Positions 19,231 through 28,699 of a stretch of DNA of 64,000 nucleotides are shown piece by piece. Every line of letters begins with the position of its first letter. Within the stretch, counting starts at the first letter, position 1. The translations under genes and the position numbers were made by a program. The DNA lies in assembly GCF_024360925.2 (NCBI RefSeq), contig NZ_CP113517.1, positions 62,001-126,000 of the forward strand, written 5' to 3'. This stretch comes from Methylomonas rapida (GTDB lineage: Bacteria; Pseudomonadota; Gammaproteobacteria; Methylococcales; Methylomonadaceae). Under the pieces are notes generated by a model. That model did not search any database, was not told where the DNA came from, and saw only the letters and a program-made list of their open reading frames with translations.

Positions 19231-19769
19231 CCGAGCGTTACGTCATCCTGGACCGCGACGGCACCATCAACGTTGATTCCGATGCATTCATCAAATCACC
19301 GGATGAATGGTTGCCGTTGCCGGGGAGTTTGGAGGCCATCGCGCTATTGAATCGGCATGGCTATAAAGTCGTGGTGATCAGCAATCAGTCGGGCATCGCG
19401 CGCGGCTTGTTCGATTTGGCGACTTTGGAGGCCATGCACGACAAAATGAGGCGTCTGACGGCAGGCGCGGGCGGGCAGATCGAAAAAGTGTATTTTTGTC
19501 CGCATGGTCCTGCTGACGATTGTTGCTGCCGCAAACCCAAAACGGGTCTGTTCGAGGATTTTGCGCAGGACAAGCGCGTTGATCTGAAAAATGTCTACTC
19601 GATTGGTGATTCCTTCAGGGACATCGAAGCCAGTTTGGCCGCGGGATCTAGACCGATACTGGTCAAAACCGGCAAGGGCCTGCAAACGCTACAAAAACAT
19701 CCTAACCTCAATTTTCCTATCTTTGAGAATCTCTATGACGCAGCAAAGTATATCGTCTCGAAAAGCTGA
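19227..19769 (+). CDS. gmhB: D-glycero-beta-D-manno-heptose 1,7-bisphosphate 7-phosphatase
   Basis: A 180-residue HAD phosphatase in ADP-heptose synthesis for the lipopolysaccharide inner core. Catalytic Asp9 and Asp11 lie in LDRDGTIN, motif II is SNQSGIARG, the zinc-binding loop is CPHGPADDCCCRKP, and motifs III/IV follow in KPKTGLFEDFA and SIGDSFRDIEAS. GTG is used as start, overlapping the glyS stop by four bases. The order glyQ-glyS-gmhB-plsC is common in gammaproteobacteria. Confidence 0.95.
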   Translation: MTERYVILDRDGTINVDSDAFIKSPDEWLPLPGSLEAIALLNRHGYKVVVISNQSGIARGLFDLATLEAMHDKMRRLTAGAGGQIEKVYFCPHGPADDCCCRKPKTGLFEDFAQDKRVDLKNVYSIGDSFRDIEASLAAGSRPILVKTGKGLQTLQKHPNLNFPIFENLYDAAKYIVSKS

Positions 19770-20496
19770 TTTCAGAGTCTATCTGGGCTCGACTTTGTTC
19801 TTTGTTTATATCCTGTTTTCGACGCCCATCGTTGGTGTACTCATTTTGGCGGGTTTTTGGCTGCCGTTCGAGGTGCGCTATAAGATTGCCGATATCTGGA
19901 TTAATTGTCTGTTGTATGTGTTGAAGCTTTGCTGTGGCCTTGGGTACGAGGTCGAAGGCCTGGAAAACATTCCCAAACAAGGGGCCGCCATCATACTCAG
20001 CAAGCATCAGTCGGCCTGGGAAACCATTGCCTTGCGCCAGATCGTTGCGCCGCAAACGGCCGTATTAAAGAAATCGTTGCTGCAAATCCCTTTTGGTGGT
20101 TGGGCCTTGGCCACCTTGAAACCAATCGCCATCGATCGCAGCAATCAGAAAGAAGCCTTGAAAATGCTGCTGGAGCAAGGTATCGCTCGGTTGCGGGAGG
20201 GCTTGTTCGTTTTGATATTTCCGGAAGGGACCCGAGTGGCGCCAGGAGCCACGAAAAAGTTCAACGCAGGTGGCGCAATGCTGGCGCACAAATCTGGTTT
20301 TCCGGTGGTTCCGTTGGCGCATAATGCCGGTGAGTTTTGGCCGCGCAATAGCTTTCTGAAATACCCTGGGGTAATCAAAGTCAAAATCGGCCCCCTGATT
20401 TGTACACAGGATAAAAGCGCCAAGGAAATAAATGCTGAAGCCGAAGCCTGGATCACTCAAGCTATGCGGGAGATTTCGAAAGAACAGCTAGCTTGA
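19735..20496 (+). CDS. plsC: 1-acyl-sn-glycerol-3-phosphate acyltransferase (PlsC-like)
   Basis: A 253-residue membrane acyltransferase that makes phosphatidic acid from lysophosphatidate. Motif I is SKHQSAWET (His91, with the usual acidic residue replaced by Glu96, normal in this subgroup), motif II is around PIAIDRSN and motif III is FPEGTRVAPG (162-171). Two hydrophobic helices occur at 17-45 and 54-70. The start ATG 19735 lies inside gmhB (35-base overlap). The longer frame upstream is only gmhB read in another frame. Transcription likely ends at the 20539 hairpin. Confidence 0.9.
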   Translation: MTQQSISSRKADFRVYLGSTLFFVYILFSTPIVGVLILAGFWLPFEVRYKIADIWINCLLYVLKLCCGLGYEVEGLENIPKQGAAIILSKHQSAWETIALRQIVAPQTAVLKKSLLQIPFGGWALATLKPIAIDRSNQKEALKMLLEQGIARLREGLFVLIFPEGTRVAPGATKKFNAGGAMLAHKSGFPVVPLAHNAGEFWPRNSFLKYPGVIKVKIGPLICTQDKSAKEINAEAEAWITQAMREISKEQLA

Positions 20497-20538
20497 GGTT
20501 TTAAGAGGATTTTTGCAAAGGCGTTTTGAAAAAAGCAT

Positions 20539-20560
20539 AAGGCCCACCGAAGTGGGCCTT
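20539..20560. terminator. Bidirectional rho-independent terminator
   Basis: A perfect 9-bp stem AAGGCCCAC / GTGGGCCTT with a CGAA tetraloop. It is followed by ATTTTTATTT on the plus strand, ending plsC, and by a T-rich tract on the minus strand, ending the small lipoprotein gene at 20569. Confidence 0.85.
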
Positions 20561-20568
20561 ATTTTTAT

Positions 20569-20691
20569 TTATAGCTGTACTGAAGAAGTAGAGCTAGAAA
20601 CTTTTTGTTTTGTGCTATCTGGATCGTCGATGCAGCCTGTCAAGCCAACAACCATAGCAGCAATAGCCAGAAGAGATAATACTTTTTTCAT
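20569..20691 (-). CDS. 40-residue lipoprotein, unknown function
   Basis: A short ORF encoding MKKVLSLLAIAAMVVGLTGC and then about 20 polar residues. The lipobox LTGC places lipidation at Cys20, leaving a mature peptide of 21 residues (IDDPDSTKQKV then Ser-rich). GGAGG is correctly spaced before the ATG, and a strong terminator follows the stop, so expression is well supported. Asp follows the cysteine at +2 (Ile, then Asp-Asp), so outer membrane sorting is likely. It resembles entericidin-sized lipoproteins in size only. The 290 bases upstream hold no other gene I can support. Confidence 0.7.
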   Translation of the reverse strand: MKKVLSLLAIAAMVVGLTGCIDDPDSTKQKVSSSTSSVQL

Positions 20692-20980
20692 AACATCCTC
20701 CAAAATAAAAAGGTTTTTATATTTCTTATGTGTACTAAATTAAGCACGCGGAAATTTATATCATGGTGCATGCGCTTGTGCAATACGAAAGTTCATTTTC
20801 GTGATTTTTGCTCTCGTCTGGTTGCGCCAGGCTGGAAATCGCAAATCCATCGAGGTTGCAGCCGTGTTTCGTAGCGGCTTTTTGCCTCGATGACTGTGTC
20901 ACTGAACGAGAGTTCAAGCTTACGCGCTCCTGCTGATGTTATCAGCGCGAGTGCGTAATTGGGCATCGAGAGCGATCGCG

Positions 20981-22888
20981 TCAGAGTGCGTCTATGTCTT
21001 TCGGCAGATTGATTTTGATTTCTCGATCCTGCCATTGCGCACTCCCTATTGCCAACCAGTCGCCGCTTAGATTGTTTTTTCGCAAGTCTTTTTCCCATGA
21101 AAATGGGGCGTTTATTTTTTTCATCTTGATGATGAAACGCGTGTTGTCCAGGTCCAGATTGATTTTTCTGCCCCAGAATGCGGTGATCTTCATGATGAAT
21201 TTTTTCAAGCGAACTTCATCGATATTCGGTGTGACGGCGATATTGGCCCACATCGAATGCACCCGGCCCCAATTGGGCGCCACTAGCCGGCCTTGTTCGT
21301 TGACGAAGGGTAGCCAGTGCTCGTTACCGTTGGCATCGAGATAGGTAATGGCCAGCAAGTGGTTGTAGCCCTCGAAATGGTCGTGCAAATACAAGGCGTG
21401 TGGAGTAATGCCCAGAAAAGTATGCGAGAACATCAGCAGGGCGTTGCTCATGTCGGCCATGATGCTGGTGAGCGGTGATTGCCGGGTGTCAACCTCAAGA
21501 CGGTACAGTAAGCCGTAATGCAGGCTGCTGTTCAATTGCAGCAGCATCATGAAGACAAGAGCCTTGGCGATTTTTTGTGCATTGCGTTTTTGCAATTTGC
21601 CTTGGCTTACTGCAAAAATCTTATCGTAGAGTGTTGCTGGAAAAGTGGTTTGGCTTTGCGGTAAACAACTGATGTCGCAAGTGATACGGGCCCGATTGTC
21701 GGCAATTCTGCGGTAAAAACGGCTGATGACGGCATGCAATCCGGGCAATTTCATGAGCCAGCCAATGATGGCGGTATAGCTCATCGCAATGAAAATTTGC
21801 GCATAGGTGTCAACGCCGGAATAAACCTTTCCTTCATTGTCCAGTGCATATAAATCGGTCAGTAAAGTCTTGTCGTCGATCCGATTCAGGGATGGGTAAT
21901 TGCGAGCATGGCTTTGGGCCGGTTTGAAATCGACCGCCTTCAGGATGTCGAAATGGTTCAGAATGATGACCGTGCGGTTGCACAGCGGGCACTGTTGATC
22001 ATAAAAAACCGTAAGGGCGGGGCGTGCTTTTCCTAGCCACGATCCGATGCGTCGATACCAGGAGAATGGCACCATCAACGTATAAAAGATCAGCATGCCG
22101 ATGCCGAAAGGGTAGATATTGAAGGACAGCGCAATGCCCAGATGCAGCGACATGCCTATCAATAAATAAAGTGGTCTCAATAACCTGAAATGAAATAGCG
22201 GCAAAAAAGTGAATTGAAAAACGATGATGGTGTAGCCGATCAGTTTTTGCAGGCTCTCGATGTTCAACAGCCAGGACATGTCGATGGCCGAAATGTAATA
22301 AGGCATCGACGACGGCAGCCAGGCGCCTAGGCCGTTGCGCCAGTGTTCGGCAAACATCTTGTGTATGACCGAATCGAAATACAAAAAACCCAGGCAAATG
22401 ATGGCGGGGAGATAATAAGTTAGCCTTGAAACTTGTGCCGGTTCGTGAGCGGAATCGTGTATGAAAGGCGTCGCTAATTTTTTTCTGAGATCGTCGATCG
22501 CAAAGGCTTTGTCTAGAGGCATGAACATCATGAAGAAGTTTCCGCCTATCATGAACAAGTCAAAGCCGCCGTCAAAATCCCTCTGCATCGGGGTGAAGTT
22601 AACAAAAATCAGCCAAAAAACGTAATTCGCGATGGTGCTGGCTTGACAGTGATAACCTATCGCCAGGCTAAATGCCACGGCAGCCCAAATCCACAGGAAA
22701 AAGGTGATCATCGGAAACTCGACATCCTTGAACGGGATGGGGTCGAAAATCAGGTGATTGAAATAAATCAGGAACAGGATTTCTTGCAGCGTAACCAGGC
22801 CAAATAGCAAGCGAAACAATCCGATGCCGGTGGCGGGGGCCTGTTGCAGGAAGGCTGCATGGATTTTGGCGGCGAATAATTTGTACAT
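20981..22888 (-). CDS. HTTM-domain membrane protein fused to a DCC (DUF393) thiol-disulfide domain
   Basis: A 635-residue protein. Residues 15-285 form an HTTM domain (horizontally transferred transmembrane, related to vitamin K-dependent gamma-carboxylase) with several helices. A DCC/DUF393 domain begins at about 292 with VFYDQQCPLCNRT, whose CPLC (300-303) is the expected redox pair. A further 200 residues with one or two helices complete the protein. Fusions of HTTM with DCC are known, but their role is not established. The in-frame extension to 22957 is rejected because MYKLFAAKIHAAFL fits the usual HTTM beginning. It lies downstream of the 42-residue gene but is separated from it by a strong terminator. 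Confidence 0.85.
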   Translation of the reverse strand: MYKLFAAKIHAAFLQQAPATGIGLFRLLFGLVTLQEILFLIYFNHLIFDPIPFKDVEFPMITFFLWIWAAVAFSLAIGYHCQASTIANYVFWLIFVNFTPMQRDFDGGFDLFMIGGNFFMMFMPLDKAFAIDDLRKKLATPFIHDSAHEPAQVSRLTYYLPAIICLGFLYFDSVIHKMFAEHWRNGLGAWLPSSMPYYISAIDMSWLLNIESLQKLIGYTIIVFQFTFLPLFHFRLLRPLYLLIGMSLHLGIALSFNIYPFGIGMLIFYTLMVPFSWYRRIGSWLGKARPALTVFYDQQCPLCNRTVIILNHFDILKAVDFKPAQSHARNYPSLNRIDDKTLLTDLYALDNEGKVYSGVDTYAQIFIAMSYTAIIGWLMKLPGLHAVISRFYRRIADNRARITCDISCLPQSQTTFPATLYDKIFAVSQGKLQKRNAQKIAKALVFMMLLQLNSSLHYGLLYRLEVDTRQSPLTSIMADMSNALLMFSHTFLGITPHALYLHDHFEGYNHLLAITYLDANGNEHWLPFVNEQGRLVAPNWGRVHSMWANIAVTPNIDEVRLKKFIMKITAFWGRKINLDLDNTRFIIKMKKINAPFSWEKDLRKNNLSGDWLAIGSAQWQDREIKINLPKDIDAL

Positions 22889-22958
22889 TGTTGATCGGAA
22901 AGACAAAAATATACAAATTATAGGGTATTTTTCCGGATGAAAAACATCCGGGCACAAA

Positions 22959-22988
22959 AAAGGCGGCTTCGTTTACCGTGCCGCCTTT
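22959..22988 (-). terminator. Rho-independent terminator of the 42-residue gene
   Basis: On the minus strand, AAAGGCGGC pairs with GCCGCCTTT across a 12-base loop and is followed by more T. It lies 35 bases after the stop of the small gene at 23024. A second hairpin, CCGGATG-AAAAA-CATCCGG, follows at 22933-22951. Confidence 0.85.
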
Positions 22989-23023
22989 AATCAGAAAAAC
23001 TAGGCTTCGAGAAGCAATCTAGC

Positions 23024-23152
23024 TTATTCTTCGTCTTTAGGCTCAGCAAACACCCATTTTACGAAGAAGTATCCTGCAGCGATGATTACTACCGCTCCAA
23101 TCATACCTGATGGTTCTTTTAACATTTCTGTTAAGTCTAAGATCGCTCCCAT
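23024..23152 (-). CDS. 42-residue single-helix membrane protein, probably highly expressed
   Basis: It encodes MGAILDLTEMLKEPSG, a hydrophobic helix MIGAVVIIAAGYFFVKWVFA and an acidic end EPKDEE. AGGAGG lies at ideal distance from the ATG, a promoter-like TTGACT-N16-TAATAT is upstream and a strong terminator is downstream. The codons (GTA, GCA/GCT, ATC, TAC, TTC, GAA) differ from the C/G-ending codons of its neighbours and resemble those of strongly expressed genes. I recognise no family. The size and shape fit an accessory single helix of a larger membrane complex, which is inference. Confidence 0.75.
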   Translation of the reverse strand: MGAILDLTEMLKEPSGMIGAVVIIAAGYFFVKWVFAEPKDEE

Positions 23153-23220
23153 GGGTGCCTCCTACCTTTCAATTTAGTTGTTATAAAAAATCTGCCAGCC
23201 TTGTGGCCGTCGAGGTTGCT

Positions 23221-23248
23221 ATATTACTTTAGCTGTTCCTAAAGTCAA
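23221..23248 (-). promoter_or_regulatory. Sigma-70-type promoter for the 42-residue gene
   Basis: On the minus strand TTGACT and TAATAT are 16 bases apart, about 70 bases before the ATG at 23152. A TTGACA lies just beyond it on the plus strand at 23276-23281, suggesting a divergent promoter for the 23370 gene, although its -10 is not clear. Confidence 0.5.
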
Positions 23249-23369
23249 GCAATTGATGGAAAACTAATAAAGATGTTGACACAAATTGCCATCTTGGTGG
23301 TTTATGGTAGTATGCGGCTTGAAGCTGACTTTACAAAAATAAAAACAGTTCATTACAAGGGGAAAGAAT

Positions 23370-23789
23370 ATGATTGGTGGCGTAATAATGATTTTAACGG
23401 TGATTTGGGTTTACCAATCGCTGATGCGGGCCAAAAAAGGCAATGTTTTGATGTGGGTCGCGGGTTGTGCGATCGTATATTTGGTGATTCAGGTGTTGTT
23501 CTATAACGTCAACATCATGATCATCGATGCGTTGGAAGGCAAGGATGTCGGCGGCGAATATGATCGCGAACTGACCAGTGTTGGTGATCGCAAAACACAA
23601 GAAGGCGCGGGTGGCTGGTTCATGCCGGTAATTTTTGAATTGCTGCCGCCTATTGCGGGCTTCCTGGCCGTGGCTTTCATTCGTACGCAATTCATCCTGA
23701 AAGAAGCATTGACACCGGCCAATTTGTTCAGCGGTGTCAAGGAAATGTTCGAAAGCATCAAAAACAGCTTCAAAACATCCGGTAACTAA
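23370..23789 (+). CDS. Conserved-looking membrane protein of unknown function
   Basis: A 139-residue protein with three probable membrane helices: residues 1-17, 27-50 and about 85-103. Between the second and third is a polar loop with an acidic stretch (LEGKDVGGEYDREL), and the C-terminus is amphipathic and basic (FESIKNSFKTS). AAGGGGAAAG precedes ATG 23370. I do not recognise a named family. It is divergent from the 42-residue gene and ends at a strong terminator, so it forms a single-gene unit. Confidence 0.7.
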   Translation: MIGGVIMILTVIWVYQSLMRAKKGNVLMWVAGCAIVYLVIQVLFYNVNIMIIDALEGKDVGGEYDRELTSVGDRKTQEGAGGWFMPVIFELLPPIAGFLAVAFIRTQFILKEALTPANLFSGVKEMFESIKNSFKTSGN

Positions 23790-23808
23790 AACTTAACTTT
23801 TTGCCGCG

Positions 23809-23836
23809 AAAAGCCCAAGACCTCTTGGGCTTTTTT
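23809..23836. terminator. Rho-independent terminator
   Basis: An 11-bp stem AAAAGCCCAAG / CTTGGGCTTTT with a 4-base loop and a T run on both strands. It ends the membrane protein at 23370 and the convergent DUF2970 gene. Confidence 0.88.
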
Positions 23837-23853
23837 GTCGCAAAAAACGTTGG

Positions 23854-24042
23854 CTAACTCGTTACCAGCTTGACAATGGCGACTATCGCCAAGATGAACA
23901 GCACTGTCCCAATCAATCCAACAATGATATAAGCAGGCAGCGAGCCGTGCTTAAAGTCAATCTCACGGTTTTTTTCGCTTTGTACGCCGATTGCGGCGGC
24001 CAGTACACTCTTTACAACATGTAGCAGATTGGGCTTGGTCAT
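23854..24042 (-). CDS. DUF2970 domain protein
   Basis: A 62-residue one-helix membrane protein. The segment VVKSVLAAAIGVQSEKNRE followed by DF and a C-terminal hydrophobic helix (IIVGLIGTVLFILAIVAIV) is the DUF2970 pattern found widely in gamma- and betaproteobacteria. The function is unknown. It is divergent from metH, 79 bases apart. Confidence 0.85.
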   Translation of the reverse strand: MTKPNLLHVVKSVLAAAIGVQSEKNREIDFKHGSLPAYIIVGLIGTVLFILAIVAIVKLVTS

Positions 24043-24121
24043 GATTTTCCCTTATTTCAATGTTCAAACTCTTTTGCGGCACGCGTTTGCCGTAACTCGA
24101 TAACACACCATTTTCTCGCCG

Positions 24122-27100
24122 ATGAACAGCATAGAACGACTAAACCAGCAGTTACGTCAACGCATTTTATTTCTAGACGGTGCCATGGGCACCATGATAC
24201 AGAGCTACAAGCTGGGCGAAAAGGATTATCGCGGCCAACGCTTCGCCGATTGGCCGGTCGACCTGAAAGGCAACAACGACTTATTGTCGATCACCCAACC
24301 CGACATCATCAAGGCCATTCATAGAGCCTATCTCGATGTCGGCGCGGACATCATCGAAACCAATACCTTCAATTCCACCCGCGTGGCGATGGCCGACTAC
24401 CGTATGGAAGACTTGGCTTACGAAATCAACGTCGCCTCGGCTCGCGTCGCTAGACAGGCTGCCGACGAAGTCACGGCGCTGACGCCGGACAAGCCGCGTT
24501 TCGTGGCCGGCGTATTGGGCCCGACCAATCGCACCTCGTCGATGTCGCCCGACGTCAACGACCCGGGTTTTAGAAACATCACCTTCGACGACCTGGTCGA
24601 AACGTATAGCGAATCGACTCGCGGCCTGATCGCGGGCGGCGCCGACATCATCCTGATCGAAACCGTATTCGACACCCTGAACGCCAAAGCGGCGATTTTC
24701 GCGGTCGAATCGGTGTTCGACGAACTCGGCTATAAACTGCCGGTGATGATCTCCGGCACCATCACAGACGCCTCCGGCCGCACCTTGTCCGGCCAGACCG
24801 CCGCGGCGTTTTGGGCTTCGTTGAAACACGTCAAGCCGATTTCGATCGGTTTCAACTGCGCATTGGGCGCCACGGAACTTCGCCAATACATCGAAGAATT
24901 ATCCAACATCGCCGACACCTATGTCTCGGCCCACCCCAACGCCGGCCTGCCCAACGAATTCGGCGAATACGACGAAACCCCGGAAATGATGGCCGCCGAG
25001 CTGTCAGATTGGGCCAAGAACGGTTACCTGAATATCATCGGCGGCTGCTGCGGCACCTCGCCGGACACGATACGCGCCATCGTCCAGGAGGTGAGTATAT
25101 ACCCGCCGCGCCGGATTCCCGAACTGGAAAAACGCTGCCATTTGTCCGGCCTGGAGGCGATGAGCATAGGCCCTGAAACCTTGTTCGTGAACGTCGGCGA
25201 GCGCACCAACGTCACGGGTTCGGCGGTCTTCAAGAAGATGATCGTCGAAGGCCGTTACGAAGACGCGCTGGAAGTCGCCAAGCAACAGGTTGAGAACGGC
25301 GCGCAAATCATCGACATCAACATGGACGAAGGCATGCTGGACTCTCAGGCGGCCATGGTGCGCTTCCTGAATCTGCTGGCCGCCGAGCCCGACATCGCCA
25401 AAGTGCCCATCATGCTGGACTCGTCCAAATGGGAGATTTTGGAAGCCGGCCTGAAATGCATCCAGGGCAAGGGTATCGTCAATTCGATTTCGATCAAGGA
25501 AGGCGAAGAAAAATTCATCGAACACGCCAAGCTGGTGCGCCGTTACGGCGCGGCCGTGATCGTGATGGCTTTCGACGAACAGGGCCAGGCCGACACACAG
25601 CAACGCAAGATCGAGATCTGCACCCGCGCCTACAAGATTCTGACCGAACAAGTCGGCTTCCCGCCGGAAGACATCATCTTCGACCCCAACATTTTTGCGG
25701 TCGCCACCGGCATCGAGGAGCACAACAATTATGGCGTCGATTTCATCGAGGCCACCCGCGTCATCAAGCAAACCTTGCCGCATGCGTTGATTTCCGGAGG
25801 CGTCTCCAACGTGTCGTTTTCGTTCCGTGGCAACAATCCGGTGCGCGAGGCGATACACGCCGTGTTCCTGTACCACGCCGTCCACGCCGGCATGGACATG
25901 GGTATCGTCAACGCCGGGCAGCTGGCGATTTACGAAGACATTCCGCTGGAGCTGCGCGACGCGGTCGAAGACGTCATCTTGAACCGCACGCCGGAAGGCA
26001 CCGAAAAGCTGCTGGAAATCGCCGAAAAATACCGCGGCAGCGGCCATGTCGCCAAGCAGGAAACCCTGGAATGGCGCAGCTGGCCGGTCAACAAACGCCT
26101 GGAACATGCCTTGGTCAAGGGTATCGCCGATTACATCGAAGAAGACACCGAAGAAGCTCGTTTGCAGGCCGAAAAGCCACTGCACGTCATCGAGGGTCCG
26201 TTGATGGACGGCATGAACGTGGTTGGCGATTTGTTCGGCGAAGGCAAGATGTTCCTGCCGCAGGTGGTCAAATCGGCGCGGGTCATGAAAAAGGCCGTGG
26301 CCTATTTGATGCCGTTCATGGATGCCCAGGCCGACGGCAGCGAGCGTCAAACCAACGGCAAGGTATTGATGGCGACCGTCAAGGGTGACGTGCACGACAT
26401 CGGCAAAAACATCGTTGCCGTGGTGTTGCAATGCAACAACTACGAAGTCATCGATTTGGGCGTCATGGTGCCGGCCGACACGATATTGAAAACCGCCCGC
26501 GACGAAAAGGTCGATGTGATCGGCCTGAGCGGTCTGATCACGCCGTCCCTGGACGAGATGGTGCATGTCGCCAAGGAAATGCAGCGCCAGGGTTTCGCTA
26601 TTCCGTTGCTGATCGGCGGCGCAACCACTTCCCGCGCCCATACTGCGGTCAAGATCGAACCCAATTATCAGGCTGCGCCGACCGTTTACGTGGCCGACGC
26701 GTCGCGCAGCGTCGGCGTGGTCAGCGCCTTGCTCAGCGAGGATTTGAAGGCCGACTATATCGCCAAAGTCCGCGCCGAATACGAACAAGTGCGTGAACAC
26801 CATAAAGGTCGCCAAGCCAAGGCGCCGCAACATAGCTTGGAAGCCGCCCGGCAAAACCGCTTCGATTACGCCGCTCACAAGCCGGTAAAACCCAAATTTT
26901 TGGGCACCAAGGTCATCGATAACTTCCCGCTCGATACGCTGGTCTGGTTCATCGATTGGTCGCCATTCTTCCATACCTGGGAGCTGTCCGGTCGTTACCC
27001 GGCGATCTTGAGCGACTCAGTGGTCGGCAAGGAAGCGACCAAGTTGTTCGAGGATGCGCAGGACATGCTGAAGCACATCATCCGTGAGAACTGGCTGACC

Positions 27101-27796
27101 GCCAAGGCCGTGATCGGCTTCTTCCCTGCCAACAGCGACGGCGACGACATCGTTCTGTACACCGACGACAGCCGTACCCAGCGGCGCGAAGTACTGCACC
27201 ACTTGCGCCAGCAAAACGTCAAGGCGCCGGGCCGGCCGAATTATTGTCTGTCGGATTTCATTGCACCGGTCGACAGCGGCATTGCCGATTATCTCGGCGC
27301 CTTTGCGGTGACTTCCGGCATAGGCATAGAAAGCAAACTGGCGGAATTCGAACGCGACCACGACGATTACAGCGCCATCATGCTGAAAGCCTTGGCAGAC
27401 CGCTTGGCGGAAGCCTTCGCCGAATACCTGCATCAGGCGGTGCGCAAGGAGTATTGGGGCTATGCCGAGGAAGAGACGCATGACAACGAAGCCTTGATCG
27501 AGGAAGCCTATCAAGGCATCCGCCCGGCTCCGGGTTATCCGGCCTGCCCGGATCATACCGAAAAGGCCAAGCTGTTCGAATTGCTCAATGTGACCCAACA
27601 CACCACCATCGAGCTGACCGAAAGTTTCGCGATGTATCCGACCGCGGCGGTCAGCGGCTGGTATTTCTCTCACCCCGAGTCGCAGTACTTCAACGTCGGC
27701 AAGATAGATCTGGACCAGTTGCAGAACTACGCGCAGCGTAAAGGCATGAGTGTCGAGGTTGCCGAACGCTGGCTGGCGGCCCATTTGAATCATTGA
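24122..27796 (+). CDS. metH: Cobalamin-dependent methionine synthase
   Basis: A 1224-residue four-module enzyme that transfers the methyl group of methyltetrahydrofolate through cobalamin to homocysteine. The homocysteine domain (about 1-330) has [11 protein letters not shown] and zinc-site cysteines in GFNCALGA and [11 protein letters not shown]. The folate domain begins at about 358 with [11 protein letters not shown]. The cobalamin cap and Rossmann domains (about 650-890) carry DVHDIGKN, whose His758 is the lower axial cobalt ligand. The C-terminal SAM-dependent activation domain includes [14 protein letters not shown]. The length is as in E. coli MetH (1227). The 79-base leader is too short for a cobalamin riboswitch. 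Confidence 0.97.
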   Translation: MNSIERLNQQLRQRILFLDGAMGTMIQSYKLGEKDYRGQRFADWPVDLKGNNDLLSITQPDIIKAIHRAYLDVGADIIETNTFNSTRVAMADYRMEDLAYEINVASARVARQAADEVTALTPDKPRFVAGVLGPTNRTSSMSPDVNDPGFRNITFDDLVETYSESTRGLIAGGADIILIETVFDTLNAKAAIFAVESVFDELGYKLPVMISGTITDASGRTLSGQTAAAFWASLKHVKPISIGFNCALGATELRQYIEELSNIADTYVSAHPNAGLPNEFGEYDETPEMMAAELSDWAKNGYLNIIGGCCGTSPDTIRAIVQEVSIYPPRRIPELEKRCHLSGLEAMSIGPETLFVNVGERTNVTGSAVFKKMIVEGRYEDALEVAKQQVENGAQIIDINMDEGMLDSQAAMVRFLNLLAAEPDIAKVPIMLDSSKWEILEAGLKCIQGKGIVNSISIKEGEEKFIEHAKLVRRYGAAVIVMAFDEQGQADTQQRKIEICTRAYKILTEQVGFPPEDIIFDPNIFAVATGIEEHNNYGVDFIEATRVIKQTLPHALISGGVSNVSFSFRGNNPVREAIHAVFLYHAVHAGMDMGIVNAGQLAIYEDIPLELRDAVEDVILNRTPEGTEKLLEIAEKYRGSGHVAKQETLEWRSWPVNKRLEHALVKGIADYIEEDTEEARLQAEKPLHVIEGPLMDGMNVVGDLFGEGKMFLPQVVKSARVMKKAVAYLMPFMDAQADGSERQTNGKVLMATVKGDVHDIGKNIVAVVLQCNNYEVIDLGVMVPADTILKTARDEKVDVIGLSGLITPSLDEMVHVAKEMQRQGFAIPLLIGGATTSRAHTAVKIEPNYQAAPTVYVADASRSVGVVSALLSEDLKADYIAKVRAEYEQVREHHKGRQAKAPQHSLEAARQNRFDYAAHKPVKPKFLGTKVIDNFPLDTLVWFIDWSPFFHTWELSGRYPAILSDSVVGKEATKLFEDAQDMLKHIIRENWLTAKAVIGFFPANSDGDDIVLYTDDSRTQRREVLHHLRQQNVKAPGRPNYCLSDFIAPVDSGIADYLGAFAVTSGIGIESKLAEFERDHDDYSAIMLKALADRLAEAFAEYLHQAVRKEYWGYAEEETHDNEALIEEAYQGIRPAPGYPACPDHTEKAKLFELLNVTQHTTIELTESFAMYPTAAVSGWYFSHPESQYFNVGKIDLDQLQNYAQRKGMSVEVAERWLAAHLNH

Positions 27797-27811
27797 TAGG
27801 TAAAACTTGCC

Positions 27812-28312
27812 ATGCAATTACGGTTAGAACATTTTGTGGAACGCTTGATGTACACCAGCCGCTGGATCATGGCGCCGGTGTTTCTCGGCATGAGCCTGGT
27901 GTTGCTGGTATTGGCGATCAAGTTTTTTCAGGAGTTGTATCACTTTTTGCCGCACGTGCTGGAAATCGACGAGGGCCAGATCATCCTGAAACTGCTGACT
28001 TTTATCGATCTGACGCTGGTCGGCAGTTTGACAGTGATCGTGATGTTCAGCGGTTATGAAAATTTCGTGTCCCGGCTGGACATCGGCAGCGACGCCGAAA
28101 AGCTGGAGTGGCTGGGCACGCACGATTACGGTTCTTTAAAGCTGAAAGTCGCAACTTCCATTGTCGCGATTTCCTCGATCCGGCTGCTGAAGGTGTTCAT
28201 GGAAGTGGAAAACATCGCCAACGAGAAGATGTTGTGGTACGTGATCATTCACCTGACCCTGGTGACGTCGGCCTTCATCATGGGTTATCTGGACAAGATT
28301 TCCAAACATTGA
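27812..28312 (+). CDS. YqhA family (UPF0114) membrane protein
   Basis: A 166-residue inner membrane protein with four hydrophobic helices. The family signature [18 protein letters not shown] at the N-terminus and [10 protein letters not shown] in the middle are clear. The function of UPF0114 is not known. It lies 15 bases after metH and overlaps the next gene by one base (TGATG), so it probably forms an operon with both. Confidence 0.9.
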   Translation: MQLRLEHFVERLMYTSRWIMAPVFLGMSLVLLVLAIKFFQELYHFLPHVLEIDEGQIILKLLTFIDLTLVGSLTVIVMFSGYENFVSRLDIGSDAEKLEWLGTHDYGSLKLKVATSIVAISSIRLLKVFMEVENIANEKMLWYVIIHLTLVTSAFIMGYLDKISKH

Positions 28313-28548
28313 TGGCCGATCTAGTTTTATATGGCACGGAAAGCTGCCATCTGTGCGAGGAGGCCGAGCAGTTGTTGGTCCAGTTTGGTTTAGACTTCGA
28401 AAAGCAGGACATCATCGAAGACCCGCAACTGCAACAGCGCTATGGCTTGCGCATACCGGTGTTATTGCATGCGGCCAGCGCATGTGAGTTGAACTGGCCG
28501 TTTGACGAGGATGGCTTGCGGGAATTCCTTGCGCAAGTCTCGAATTGA
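28312..28548 (+). CDS. Glutaredoxin-like protein (DUF836)
   Basis: A 78-residue thioredoxin-fold protein. The redox motif CHLC is at residues 12-15 in YGTESCHLCEEAEQL, and the cis-proline lies in YGLRIPVL. It is typical of the short DUF836/YruB-like glutaredoxin group. ATG 28312 overlaps the yqhA stop. An in-frame extension to 28108 would lie inside yqhA and is rejected. Confidence 0.88.
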   Translation: MADLVLYGTESCHLCEEAEQLLVQFGLDFEKQDIIEDPQLQQRYGLRIPVLLHAASACELNWPFDEDGLREFLAQVSN

Positions 28549-28610
28549 ATTCAGCCCTGAGCAAATCCCGACTCGACGAGGCGTCAAAGTAAAAATGCCA
28601 GTGCCATTCG

Positions 28611-28647
28611 GCAATAGCTAAAGTCATTGCACTTTTGAATTGCGACT
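28611..28647. repeat. Short dispersed stem-loop repeat, copy A
   Basis: GCAATAGC, then ATTGCAC, TTGAAT and GCGAC in the same order and spacing as at 62739-62775. The arms GCAATAGC and CATTGC are imperfect complements. It lies in the gap between the convergent glutaredoxin and atpG genes. Confidence 0.5.
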
Positions 28648-28653
28648 GGAGTG

Positions 28654-28673
28654 AAAAAGCTTTAGCTTTTTCC
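28654..28673. terminator. Bidirectional terminator between the glutaredoxin gene and atpG
   Basis: A perfect 8-bp stem GAAAAAGC / GCTTTTTC with a TTTA loop. It is placed to end both the plus-strand metH-yqhA-glutaredoxin unit and the minus-strand N-ATPase operon. Confidence 0.65.
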
Positions 28674-28699
28674 GCTATAGGGTTTGCGGCGAAAGGAAA

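Noticed and set aside
20793..21098. A 101-codon frame on the minus strand
   Set aside because: It overlaps the start of the downstream HTTM gene frame, is very basic, has no ribosome site and no domain. It might be part of a degenerate repeat, but I could not find a second copy here.
24043..24121. Cobalamin or SAH riboswitch upstream of metH
   Set aside because: The leader is only 79 bases, with no conserved B12-box or SAH-type pairing that I could see.
25004..26974. A 656-codon open frame on the minus strand
   Set aside because: It is antisense to metH, whose plus-strand product matches methionine synthase throughout. The long frame results from GC-rich codon use.
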